Assembly (NCBI GenBank): GCA_023423215.1
Contig: JAFAFZ010000385.1
Coordinates: 1 to 7,429 of the forward strand
Reading direction: 5' to 3'
Source of the DNA: Actinomycetes bacterium
GTDB lineage: Bacteria > Actinomycetota > Acidimicrobiia > Acidimicrobiales > Microtrichaceae
Length of the DNA: 7,429 nt
The position numbers and the translations under genes were made by a program. The notes beneath the pieces are model-generated. The model saw only the letters and a list, made by a program, of their open reading frames with translations. It was not told where the DNA came from and did no database searches. Positions 1 through 6,336 of the stretch are shown here, piece after piece. Each line of letters opens with the position of its first letter. Position 1 is the first letter of the stretch.

Positions 1-315
1 CAGCCAGACGACCCGGGCGGGCTCGAGCGCCGCACGCACCCCGGGATCGAGCACCACGCCGCCGGGTGCCGCCAGCACGACGTCCGGCCGGGTCAGCGCC
101 TCGAGCGCGGTCGACCGCTCCAGCTCGCGGTACGCCGCTTCGCCGCCGTCCTCCCACAGCTCGCGCACGGTCCGTCCGGTGCGCTCGGTGATCTCGACGT
201 CGCCGTCGACGCGCGTCCGGCCGGTGGCCTCGGCGACGAGCCGCCCGACGGTCGACTTGCCCGCGCCCATCAGGCCGACGAGCACGATCGGGACCGGGCT
301 CGGCGGCCGGTTCAC
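1..315 (-). CDS. Shikimate-kinase-like P-loop kinase (partial, C-terminus outside window)
   Basis: Only the first 105 residues are present; the frame is still open at the left edge. A Walker A loop GLMGAGKST (residues 14-22) is followed by VGR, as in shikimate kinase (AroK, ATP + shikimate to shikimate 3-phosphate, cytoplasmic). Further family signatures are the acidic D37-G-D39 (usually DxD), a GEAAYRELE segment (59-66 region, R63 matching the shikimate-binding Arg of GExxFRxxE), and A83-P84-G85-G86-V-V where typical AroK has GGG. The GTG start (315-313) overlaps the uxaC stop as GTGA, so translation is probably coupled; the region upstream has only a weak GGTGGG. Family membership is clear from the motifs. 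The substrate is less sure: the first Gly of the GGG motif is Pro, and the gene sits with a hexuronate isomerase rather than with aroB/aroC. It could be a housekeeping AroK, a paralogue, or a kinase for another small polyol. Confidence 0.82.
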   Translation of the reverse strand, partial: MNRPPSPVPIVLVGLMGAGKSTVGRLVAEATGRTRVDGDVEITERTGRTVRELWEDGGEAAYRELERSTALEALTRPDVVLAAPGGVVLDPGVRAALEPARVVWL

Positions 316-1766
316 GCGCCCACCCGGTCGGTCCCACCGACGCGGGCCTCGTCGATGCGGCGCTCGTCGATGCGAAAGGCGCGTCGGGCCAGGCCGTGGG
401 CCAGGTCCTCGGCGACCTCGACCGCCTCGTCCTCGTGCAGGCGACCCTCGGCCACGAGCCCGGCCAGGAACCCGGCGTCGACCCGGCGCACCATGTCGTG
501 GCGCGCCGGGATGGTGAGCAGCGAGCGGGCGTCGTCGTTGAACCCGACGGTGTTGGCGAAGCCGGCGGTCTCGGTGACGAGCTGGCGGAAGCGGCGGATG
601 CCCTCGGGGCTGTCGTGGAACCACCACGGCGGCCCCAGGCGCAGCGCCGGGTAGTGGCCGGCCAGCGGGGCGAGCTCCCGGCTGTAGGTGCTCTCGTCGA
701 GCGTGTAGACGACGAACGTGAACGACGGCTCGTTGCCGAAGCGGTCGAGCAGCGGCTTCAACGACCCCACGTAGTCGATCGTCGTCGGGATGTCGCAGCC
801 CTTGTCCGGGCCGTAGCGCTCGGTCACCCAGGGGTTGTGCCCCCGCCACGATCCGGCGTGCAGCTGCATGACCAGCCCGTCGTCCAGGCTCATCGCCGCC
901 AGCTCGACGAGCATCTGCCCGCGGAACCGCTCGCCGTCGCCTCGCACGCCGACGCCCGTGCGGACCCGGTGGAACAGCGCGTCGACCTCGTCCGCCGGCA
1001 GGTCGTGGGTCACGGCGCTCGCCGGGCCGTGGTCGGTCGCCGTGGCCCCTGCGGCGACGAAGTCCGCCCGCCTTCGGCGCAGCGCCGCCAGGTACCCGGG
1101 CCAGGTGGTGGTGTCCTCGCCGGTCAGCTCCGCCAGGCGGTCGAGCGACCGCACGAAGCCGGGCCGGTCCGGATCGACGACGTCGTCGGGGCGGAAGGTC
1201 GGCACCACACGTCCCGACCAGCCGCTGGCGCGGATCGCGGCGTGGGACGAGAGCTCGTCGAGCGCGCCGTCGGTCGTCGCGAGGAGCTCGATGCCGAACC
1301 GGTCGAACAGCGCACGCGGCCGGAAGTCGGGTCGGGCGAGCCGGTCGACGAGCTCGTCGTAGATCGCGTCGGCGGTGTCCGGGCCGAGCCGCTCATCCAC
1401 GCCGAGCACCTCGGACAGGGTGTGCTCGAGCCAGATCCGTGACGGCGTGCCGCGGAACAGGTGGAGGTGCTCGCCGAGCGTGCGCCACGTCGAGCGACCG
1501 TCGGCGACCGTCGTGCTGCCGTCCACGGGTGCCACGCCGAGCGCCTCGAGCGGCACGCCCTGGCTGTAGAGCATGCGCAGCACGTAGTGGTCCCGGCTGA
1601 CCAGCTCGACCGCCGGATCCCCGATCGGCGCGTCCTCGGCGAAGGTGCGCGGATCGACGTGGCCGTGCGGGCTCACGATCGGCAGGTCCTGCGTGTGCTC
1701 GAGGAGGGAGCGTGCGAGGCGGCGCACGCCGGGGTCGGCGGGGAGGAGGCGGTCCGGTGGCAGCAC
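312..1766 (-). CDS. uxaC: Glucuronate (uronate) isomerase
   Basis: Cytoplasmic uronate isomerase of the amidohydrolase-related UxaC family. It interconverts D-glucuronate and D-fructuronate (and D-galacturonate and D-tagaturonate), the first step of hexuronate catabolism. The product is 484 residues, close to the usual 465-480. The N-terminus has DRLLPADPG and then the metal-site motif H34-G-H36-VDP, typical of actinobacterial members. Also visible are QLHAGSWRGHNP (H303) in the middle and GFNDDARSLL (408-417), the counterpart of the conserved GFxTDSRS segment. The GTG at 1766 is chosen because it places the conserved N-terminus correctly and has AAGG about 12 bases upstream; the open frame continues far upstream but only as antisense to the next gene. 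It heads an operon with the kinase at 315-1, whose start overlaps its stop. No dedicated transporter or regulator of uronate use is visible in the window. Confidence 0.93.
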   Translation of the reverse strand: MLPPDRLLPADPGVRRLARSLLEHTQDLPIVSPHGHVDPRTFAEDAPIGDPAVELVSRDHYVLRMLYSQGVPLEALGVAPVDGSTTVADGRSTWRTLGEHLHLFRGTPSRIWLEHTLSEVLGVDERLGPDTADAIYDELVDRLARPDFRPRALFDRFGIELLATTDGALDELSSHAAIRASGWSGRVVPTFRPDDVVDPDRPGFVRSLDRLAELTGEDTTTWPGYLAALRRRRADFVAAGATATDHGPASAVTHDLPADEVDALFHRVRTGVGVRGDGERFRGQMLVELAAMSLDDGLVMQLHAGSWRGHNPWVTERYGPDKGCDIPTTIDYVGSLKPLLDRFGNEPSFTFVVYTLDESTYSRELAPLAGHYPALRLGPPWWFHDSPEGIRRFRQLVTETAGFANTVGFNDDARSLLTIPARHDMVRRVDAGFLAGLVAEGRLHEDEAVEVAEDLAHGLARRAFRIDERRIDEARVGGTDRVGA

Positions 1767-1913
1767 GATGCGCCAGAACCTTGCAGGCGTGCCGCCCCGC
1801 GGCAAGGCACCGGCGGTCCGCGGGTGGGGGATCGGACGGGACCGCCCGCCGCGCACGGTCGCAGGGCTAACGTTCCGAGCACAACGACCTCGCGATCGTG
1901 GGAGACGGTGCTG
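1767..1913. promoter_or_regulatory. Divergent intergenic region between uxaC and the DUF4062-STAND gene
   Basis: These 147 bases must carry the promoters of both divergent units. Visible elements are: an 8-bp perfect inverted repeat GGCGGTCC/GGACCGCC (1812-1819 and 1839-1846, 19-nt spacer); a 6-bp hairpin TGCCGC-CCC-GCGGCA (1790-1804), which would lie in the uxaC leader; a palindrome AACGTT (1869-1874); and TAACGT (1868-1873), which fits the actinobacterial TAnnnT -10 pattern about 40 bases before the plus-strand start. No convincing -35 goes with it. None of these elements is proven. Confidence 0.4.
1868..1873 (+). promoter_or_regulatory. Possible -10 element (TAACGT) for the DUF4062-STAND gene
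   Basis: TAACGT matches the TAnnnT -10 pattern common in actinobacteria. It is one of the few AT-containing spots in the gap and would start a leader of roughly 34 bases. No TTGAC-like hexamer is seen 16-18 bases upstream. The overlapping AACGTT palindrome could instead be an operator core. Confidence 0.25.
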
Positions 1914-4524
1914 ATGATCCGCACACCGGACCAGCGGCTGAGGGTGTTCGTCAGCTCCACCCTGCAGGAGCTCGCCGACGAGCGGGTGGCCGCGCGTGCG
2001 GCGATCGAGCAGCTGCACCTGGTGCCGGTGATGTTCGAGCTCGGGGCGCGGCCGCACCCGCCGGCCGACCTGTACCGCGCGTACCTCGAGCAGAGCCACG
2101 TGTTCGTCGGGCTGTACTGGGAGCGCTACGGCTGGGTCGCCCCGGACATGCAGATCTCGGGCCTCGAGGACGAGTGGCGGCTCGCCGCGGCGCACCCGAA
2201 GCTCGTCTACCTGAAGGAGTCGACGGCTCGTGAGCCACGACTCGAGGAGCTCATCGACCGGATCCGCGACGACGGCTCGACCTCGTACCGGTCGTTCTCG
2301 ACGCCGGACGAGCTCTGCAGCCTGCTGCTCGACGACCTGGCGGTGCTGCTCAGCGAGCGCTTCGAGCCGGACCACGTCGACGTGGTCGGTGGGCCGGCGC
2401 GGACCGGCCCGCTGCGGGCCATCCCGAACGCTCCGTCGCCGATCCTGGGCCGCGAGGTCGAGCTCGCCGCGCTCGAGGAGCTGGTCCTGGGCCACGGCGC
2501 CCGCCTGGTGACGATCACCGGACCCGGGGGGAGCGGCAAGACCCGCCTGGCGACCGAGCTCGCGACGCGGCTGCGCGACGAGCGCGGGCGACGGGTCGCC
2601 TACGCGGACCTGACCGGCGTGCGCGCCGCCGAGCTCGCGCTGCCCACGATGGCCGCCGCGCTGGGCATCTCGGACGCGGGCGAGCGCACGCTGATCGAGG
2701 CGATCACGACCGTGCTGCACGACCAGCCGGTGCTGCTCGTGGTCGACAACTTCGAGCACCTCATCGAGGCGGCGGGCGAGCTGGCGCAGATCCTCACGGC
2801 GACCGACGCCGTGCAGCTCGTCGTGACCAGCCGGCAGCCGCTGCGGCTGCGCTGGGAGCACGAGTTCCCCCTGCTCCCGCTCGCCGTGCCCGACCCGGTC
2901 GAGCAGACGTCGATCGACGCCGTCGGCACGTCCCCGGCGGTGCAGCTGCTCGTCGACCGCATCCAGCGGGTGCACCCGAGCTTCCGGCTCGAGCCAGCAA
3001 ACGTCGACGCGATGGCCGAGATCGCCCGCCGGCTCGACGGGTTGCCCCTGGCGCTCGAGCTGGCCGCCGGGCGCATGCGCCTGCTGCAGCCGGCCGACCT
3101 GCTGCGACGGCTGGCCCGCCCGCTCGACGTCCTCGAGGCGAGCTCACCGGACCGCCCCGCACGGCACCACACGCTGCGCACCACGATCTCGTGGAGCCAC
3201 GACCACCTGGACGAGGACGAGCAGCGGGTCTTCCGCCGCCTCGGGGTGTTCGCCGGGGGCGCCGGCATCGACGCGGTCGAGGCGATCTGCTCGGGCGACG
3301 ACCTGCCCGCGGCGCGCGTGCTGGAGCTGGTCGAGGGCCTCGTCGACAAGTCCCTGGTGGTCGCGCTCGAGGACGCACGCAGCGGTGCCCGGGTCACGAT
3401 GCTCGAGACCATCCGCGAGTTCGCCGTCGAGCAGCTCGTCGCGGCCGGCGAGACCGAGGCGGTCTGGGATCGGCACCTCGCCTGGCACCGGGCGCTGGCC
3501 GAGCGGGCGTGGGACGGGTTCTGGGGCAGCGACATGCCGGCGTGGCTGGGTCGCATCGAGCGCGAGCAGGACAACCTGCGCACCCGCGCTCGACCACGCC
3601 GTCGGCGCCGGCGACCCGGTCGAGGGCCTGCGGTTGGCCGCGTCGCTCTGGCCCTTCTGGGACGTGCGCGGCCAGTACCGCGAGGGCGAGCGACGCCTGC
3701 GCGAGGTGCTGGGGCGGGCCCCGCAGGCCCCGACGATCGAACGGGGTCGGGCGCTGGACGCGCAGGGGTGGCTCGTGGCGCTCCAGGGCGACTTCGAGGC
3801 CGCATGGGACCTGATGCGGGTGGGGTTGCCGATGGTGCGGGCGGCGGGCGACGAGCACTGGCTGGCCTGGTCGCTGGCCGAGCAGGGCAACATCGCGTTC
3901 AGCCTCGGCCGGACCGACGAGACGGAGCAGCTCTTCGCCGAGAGCCTCGAGCTGGCGCTGCGGCTCGACGACACCTTCCTGATCGGGCTCGGCCACTTCG
4001 GCCTGGCCTACGCCGCCTTCCTGCGCGGCGACCTGGGCGAGATGTCGGCGCGCCTGGCCCGGTCGCTCGAGCTGACCCGGCTGGTCATCCAGCCCTGGGG
4101 CATCGCGTGGGCGCAGTTCAGCGTCGGGATCGTCTCGATCATGCTGGGCGACACGCTCGACGCCGTCGCGCCGGTCACCGAGAGCCTCGAGCTGCGCTGG
4201 TCGATCCGCGACGCCCGGGGGTTGGCCGAGAGCATCCAGGTGCTGGCGACCCTGGCGAGCGCGCACGGCGACGCCGACTGGTCGGCGCTGCTGCACGGTG
4301 CCGCGGAGCTGCAGCGCGAGGCGAACGGCCTGACGATCCTCCCGTTCCTGCGCCCCCTGCACGACGACAGCGTCGCCCGGCTGCGCGAGCAGCTCGACCC
4401 AGCCGAGCTCAGCCGCCGGTGGAACCTCGGCCGCACCATGCCGCTCGAGAAGCTCGTGGCCGAGGCGATGGCCCGGGCCGACGCGGTCACGCCCTCGCCG
4501 TTCGCCGCACCCACCGACGCCTGA
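1914..4524 (+). CDS. DUF4062 - STAND/NB-ARC-like ATPase - TPR protein, with an internal frameshift
   Basis: Predicted NTP-driven signalling switch of the STAND class; trigger and output are unknown. The ATG at 1914 has GGAG 9 bases upstream; a GTG at 1908 is possible. Domains, numbered before the frameshift: DUF4062 at about 8-152 (RLRVFVSST, WERYGW at 69-74, EDEW at 85-88, VYLKES); linker; ATPase from ILGRE (177) with Walker A GPGGSGKT (203-210, K209), Walker B VVD278NFEHL, sensor-type TSR307QPL and GLPLALEL (G376-L-P378); winged-helix segment around 422-520 (TTISWSHDHL, VFRRLGVFAGG); then LETIREFAVEQL and helical TPR-like repeats to the end. At 3582-3588 the frame shifts: EQDNLRT continues as ALDHAVGAGD only if one C is dropped, giving 869 residues ending at the TGA at 4522-4524. 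The downstream frame keeps G/C third positions and clear TPR sequence, so the break is recent or a sequence error. Relatives include the AAA/TPR half of AfsR/LuxR-type regulators, but no DNA-binding or BTAD domain precedes the ATPase here. Confidence 0.85.
3583..3585 (+). other. Apparent single-base insertion (frameshift point) in the STAND gene
   Basis: The run CCC follows CTGCGCA. Read in the upstream frame, the protein goes from EQDNLRT into an Arg-rich tail with no family resemblance. Deleting one C joins CTG-CGC-ACC directly to GCG-CTC-GAC-CAC, giving LRTALDH, the expected sequence at this point in this ATPase/TPR family. The exact base cannot be fixed within the C run. A sequencing or assembly error, a genuine inactivating mutation, or recoding would all look the same here; the site lacks a recognisable slippery heptamer. 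Confidence 0.8.
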
Positions 4525-4533
4525 GGTCGAGCG

Positions 4534-4555
4534 CCGGACCGCCGGGGCGGGCCGG
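4534..4555. terminator. GC-rich hairpin between convergent genes, possible bidirectional terminator
   Basis: In the 31-bp gap between the convergent stop codons, CCGG (4534-4537) pairs with CCGG (4552-4555). After one A/G mismatch, CCGC (4539-4542) pairs with GCGG (4548-4551 region), leaving a short G-rich loop. There is no T tract on either side. The position supports a terminator serving both genes, but a stem this GC-rich could arise by chance from base composition. Confidence 0.4.
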
Positions 4556-5482
4556 TCACTTCACGACGGTGCACCCCAGGGTCGACGCACCGGCACCGGA
4601 CGCGACGCCCAGCGCGTCCACGCAGACGATCTGGGACTCGGCGGGCACGTCCAGCACCGCGTCGAAGCCGTGCCACGGGCCGCGTGGGTAGGCCGCGTCC
4701 AGGTCGGTGCGCTCGCGGTCGGCGGCGAGGATCGTCAGCGGCCGGCCGTCCACGACGACGTTGACGGCCAGCGGATCACGCGTGTCGCCGTCGATCGCCC
4801 AGCCCGCCAGGTGCACCTGCGCCGGGCGGCCGTCCGGATGCCGGACCACCTCGGCCACGTCGAGGTGGCCGAAGGGGTCGTCCGGTGTCGGGAGGTGGGT
4901 CGGCCGCACGCCGACGCCCCGGTTGGCGGCGACCTGTGCCCGCTCGCCGTCGGTCGGCCAGGTGTTGAACCGGCACGGCCCGAGGATCGATCCGCCCTTG
5001 GACTGCTGCACCATCACCGGCGCCCGCTCGCCGGGCCCGGGGCAGCCGGCGTGGCCCAGGCCGAGCCAGTGCCCGACCTCGTGGTTCACGACGTAGTGCC
5101 GGTACGTGTCCAGGCCGTAGGGCCACGTCGCGGTCGCGCCGAGCCAGCGGTCCTCGTTGATGACCACGTCGGACCCCGCGCGGCAGGACCACTGCGTGCT
5201 GCACCCGGACGAGAACGAGGGCACGCTGCCCGCCGTCGACAGCCAGATCGTCAGATCGGCGGGTCCCGTGGTCTGCTGGAACGCGAGCGACCCGCCGAGG
5301 GACCAGCCACGATCGTCGGCCAGCGTCGCCGCGACGTGGCGCTCGAACTCGCCGACGTCGGCGCTCACCGGACCGCGGGTGGCGACGCGGTAGCTCAGCA
5401 CCTGCTCCGGCCCGCAGGCCGAGAGCACCGAGCACCCGAGCACGACGGCCACCGCCGCCACCAGCCATCGTCGTGGGCGCAT
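4556..5482 (-). CDS. DUF3152 lipoprotein, predicted zinc metalloprotease, with extra C-terminal domain
   Basis: Predicted membrane-anchored extracytoplasmic protein of 308 residues. The start has basic MRPRR, a hydrophobic stretch (7-20) and a lipobox L20-S-A-C23, so Cys23 should be lipidated after signal peptidase II cleavage. The DUF3152 domain (about 28-195) contains the metzincin-like zinc motif H134-E-V-G-H138-W-L-G-L-G-H144 followed by AGCPGPGERAPVM, with paired Cys at 94/100 and 147/170. DUF3152 is an actinobacterial family; peptidase activity is inferred from the HExxHxxGxxH motif and the substrate is unknown. Residues about 200-308 form a separate domain with GHLDVAEVV, HLAGWAIDGDT, VVVDGRP and PWHGFDAVLDVP, resembling a beta-rich domain I have seen appended to secreted actinobacterial proteins. 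The ATG at 5482 has GGAGG (5492-5488) 5 bases upstream. The gene stands alone, convergent with the STAND gene and divergent from the methyltransferase. Confidence 0.88.
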   Translation of the reverse strand: MRPRRWLVAAVAVVLGCSVLSACGPEQVLSYRVATRGPVSADVGEFERHVAATLADDRGWSLGGSLAFQQTTGPADLTIWLSTAGSVPSFSSGCSTQWSCRAGSDVVINEDRWLGATATWPYGLDTYRHYVVNHEVGHWLGLGHAGCPGPGERAPVMVQQSKGGSILGPCRFNTWPTDGERAQVAANRGVGVRPTHLPTPDDPFGHLDVAEVVRHPDGRPAQVHLAGWAIDGDTRDPLAVNVVVDGRPLTILAADRERTDLDAAYPRGPWHGFDAVLDVPAESQIVCVDALGVASGAGASTLGCTVVK

Positions 5483-5485
5483 GGT

Positions 5486-5493
5486 CCCCTCCC
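5486..5493 (-). promoter_or_regulatory. Ribosome binding site of the DUF3152 gene
   Basis: Read on the minus strand this is GGGAGGGG, with the core GGAGG ending 5 bases before the ATG at 5482. It fixes the start against the open frame upstream and puts the signal peptide exactly at the N-terminus. Confidence 0.7.
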
Positions 5494-5533
5494 GGTCCGT
5501 CGAGCCGTGCCGGAGAGTCGACCCCGCGGGGCG

Positions 5534-5562
5534 CGAACGAGACGCGAACGGCCGCCCGTTCG
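5534..5562. repeat. Three CGAACG half-sites (two direct, one inverted) in the divergent promoter region
   Basis: CGAACG occurs at 5534-5539 and 5545-5550, inside CGCGAACG repeats 11 bases apart (about one helical turn). It recurs inverted as CGTTCG at 5557-5562. The second and third copies form a perfect 7-bp inverted repeat, CGAACGG/CCGTTCG, with a 4-base spacer. The cluster lies 52-80 bases upstream of the DUF3152 start and about 140 upstream of the methyltransferase. It could be an operator for a dimeric regulator or an mRNA hairpin of either leader. Confidence 0.4.
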
Positions 5563-5697
5563 TCGCGGTGGTCGGGGACGCAACCGCGCCGCGCTCCTCC
5601 GGCCCTGTGGACCCTACGTCCGTGCGGAGGCGCCGGGAAGGCCCCCCGCACGGGGGAAGTCCGTTTCGCGTGCTCGGGCCTCGGGTACCTGGGGCCC

Positions 5698-6336
5698 GTG
5701 ACCACCACTTCCCCGCTGCTCGCCGAGTTCGGCGGTCTGACGGTCGAGCACGACGCCCAGGTCCTGGAGCCACGATCGTGGACCCTCCTCCAGAGCGACT
5801 GGGCCGTCGAGTTCGACGCCGTGCTGCCTCCGGGCCCGATGCTCGAGCTGTGCTGCGGCGTCGGCCACATCGGCCTGGAGGCCGTCCGACGCACACGCCG
5901 CCACCTGGTCCAGGTGGACGTCTGCGACTCGGCCGCGGCCTTCGCCCGCCGCAACGCCGCGGCGGCCGGGCTGACCGACCACGTGACGGTGCGGTGCGCC
6001 GCCCTGCTCGGTCTGTGCGCCAGCACGGAGCGCTTCCCGCTCGTGCTGGCCGACCCTCCGTACCTGCCGAGCACGGACGTCGCATCCTTCCCCGCGGATC
6101 CGGAGCGAGCGGTGGACGGCGGGCCTGACGGTCTGGCGGTGGTCGCGGAGTGCGTCGCCGTGATCGACCAGGTCCTCGACGACGGCGGCGTCGCCCTGCT
6201 GCTGGTGCGTGGCCCCGCACAGGCCGCCGAGGTCGCCCGGCAGCTGCCCGCCGGCCTCCGCGCCGGCGAGGTCCGCAGCCACGACGACGAGCGGGCCGTC
6301 CTCGCCCTCTTCCGAGCCGAAGGAGCCTCGCGTTGA
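5698..6336 (+). CDS. Compact PrmC/HemK-like SAM-dependent methyltransferase
   Basis: Predicted cytoplasmic class I methyltransferase of 212 residues, related to the MTS/PrmC (HemK) group that methylates glutamine in release factors. The SAM-binding motif I is E50-L-C-C-G54-V-G56-HIGLEAV. QVDVCD follows as the acidic loop, then the catalytic-type D119-P-P-Y122-LPS and the PrmC-like AVDGGPDGL (D140-G-G-P-D-G145). It differs from true PrmC in two ways: the N-terminal helical substrate-recognition domain (about 80 residues) is absent, and the NPPY motif reads DPPY. It is therefore probably a paralogue with another acceptor, not the release-factor enzyme. The GTG start at 5698 gives a sensible N-terminus (VTTTSPLLAEF) but has only a weak GGGG 3 bases upstream; no better in-frame start is seen. 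Its stop overlaps the start of the oxidase gene, which points to an operon. Confidence 0.85.
   Translation: MTTTSPLLAEFGGLTVEHDAQVLEPRSWTLLQSDWAVEFDAVLPPGPMLELCCGVGHIGLEAVRRTRRHLVQVDVCDSAAAFARRNAAAAGLTDHVTVRCAALLGLCASTERFPLVLADPPYLPSTDVASFPADPERAVDGGPDGLAVVAECVAVIDQVLDDGGVALLLVRGPAQAAEVARQLPAGLRAGEVRSHDDERAVLALFRAEGASR
6320..6325 (+). promoter_or_regulatory. Strong ribosome binding site (AAGGAG) supporting a TTG start
   Basis: AAGGAG lies inside the end of the methyltransferase gene, 7 bases before the TTG at 6333. This is the reason to accept the rare TTG start over the ATG at 6438, which would remove about 35 N-terminal residues. Confidence 0.75.

Larger units (their letters stand above)
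5483..5697. promoter_or_regulatory. Divergent intergenic region between the DUF3152 and methyltransferase genes
   Basis: Besides the ribosome site and the CGAACG cluster, this 215-bp gap holds a C-run/G-run hairpin (CCCCCG-CA-CGGGGG, 5643-5656) in what would be the methyltransferase leader. On the minus strand, TAGGGT (5616-5611) has TTCCCG 17 bases upstream, a weak promoter-like pair for the lipoprotein gene. No clear promoter is visible for the methyltransferase. Short frames here are shadow reading frames and none looks coding. Confidence 0.4.

Noticed and set aside
396..1442. Long plus-strand open frame opposite uxaC
   Set aside because: It is the mirror of the uxaC frame, a usual effect of high third-position GC; there is no domain and no ribosome site.
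1767..2975. Long minus-strand extension upstream of the uxaC start
   Set aside because: It is antisense to the DUF4062-ATPase coding region, is rich in Arg/His/Gln shadow sequence, and the UxaC N-terminus begins naturally at 1766.
3579..3590. Programmed ribosomal frameshift site
   Set aside because: There is no slippery heptamer, no in-frame stop and no clear stimulatory element; a +1 slip from ACC to CCC would mispair, so an indel is more likely.
3586..4691. Continuation of the STAND gene in its original frame past the frameshift, to a stop at 4691
   Set aside because: The tail is Arg/Ala/Gly-rich with no TPR pattern, runs through the DUF3152 gene's 3' end, and has the wrong codon-position GC bias; the other frame carries the family-like sequence.
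5545..5562. SOS (LexA) box
   Set aside because: The arms CGAAC and GTTCG match, but the spacer is 8 bases where the known box has 4; kept only as a generic inverted repeat.
5686..5691. TACCTG as a -10 for leaderless transcription of the methyltransferase
   Set aside because: Its distance to the GTG is right, but the conserved final T of TAnnnT is absent and there is no -35.
5770..5781. Perfect 12-bp palindrome CCACGATCGTGG
   Set aside because: It lies inside the methyltransferase coding region (codons for PRSW) and GATCG-type palindromes recur in this GC-rich DNA; no reason to call it an operator.
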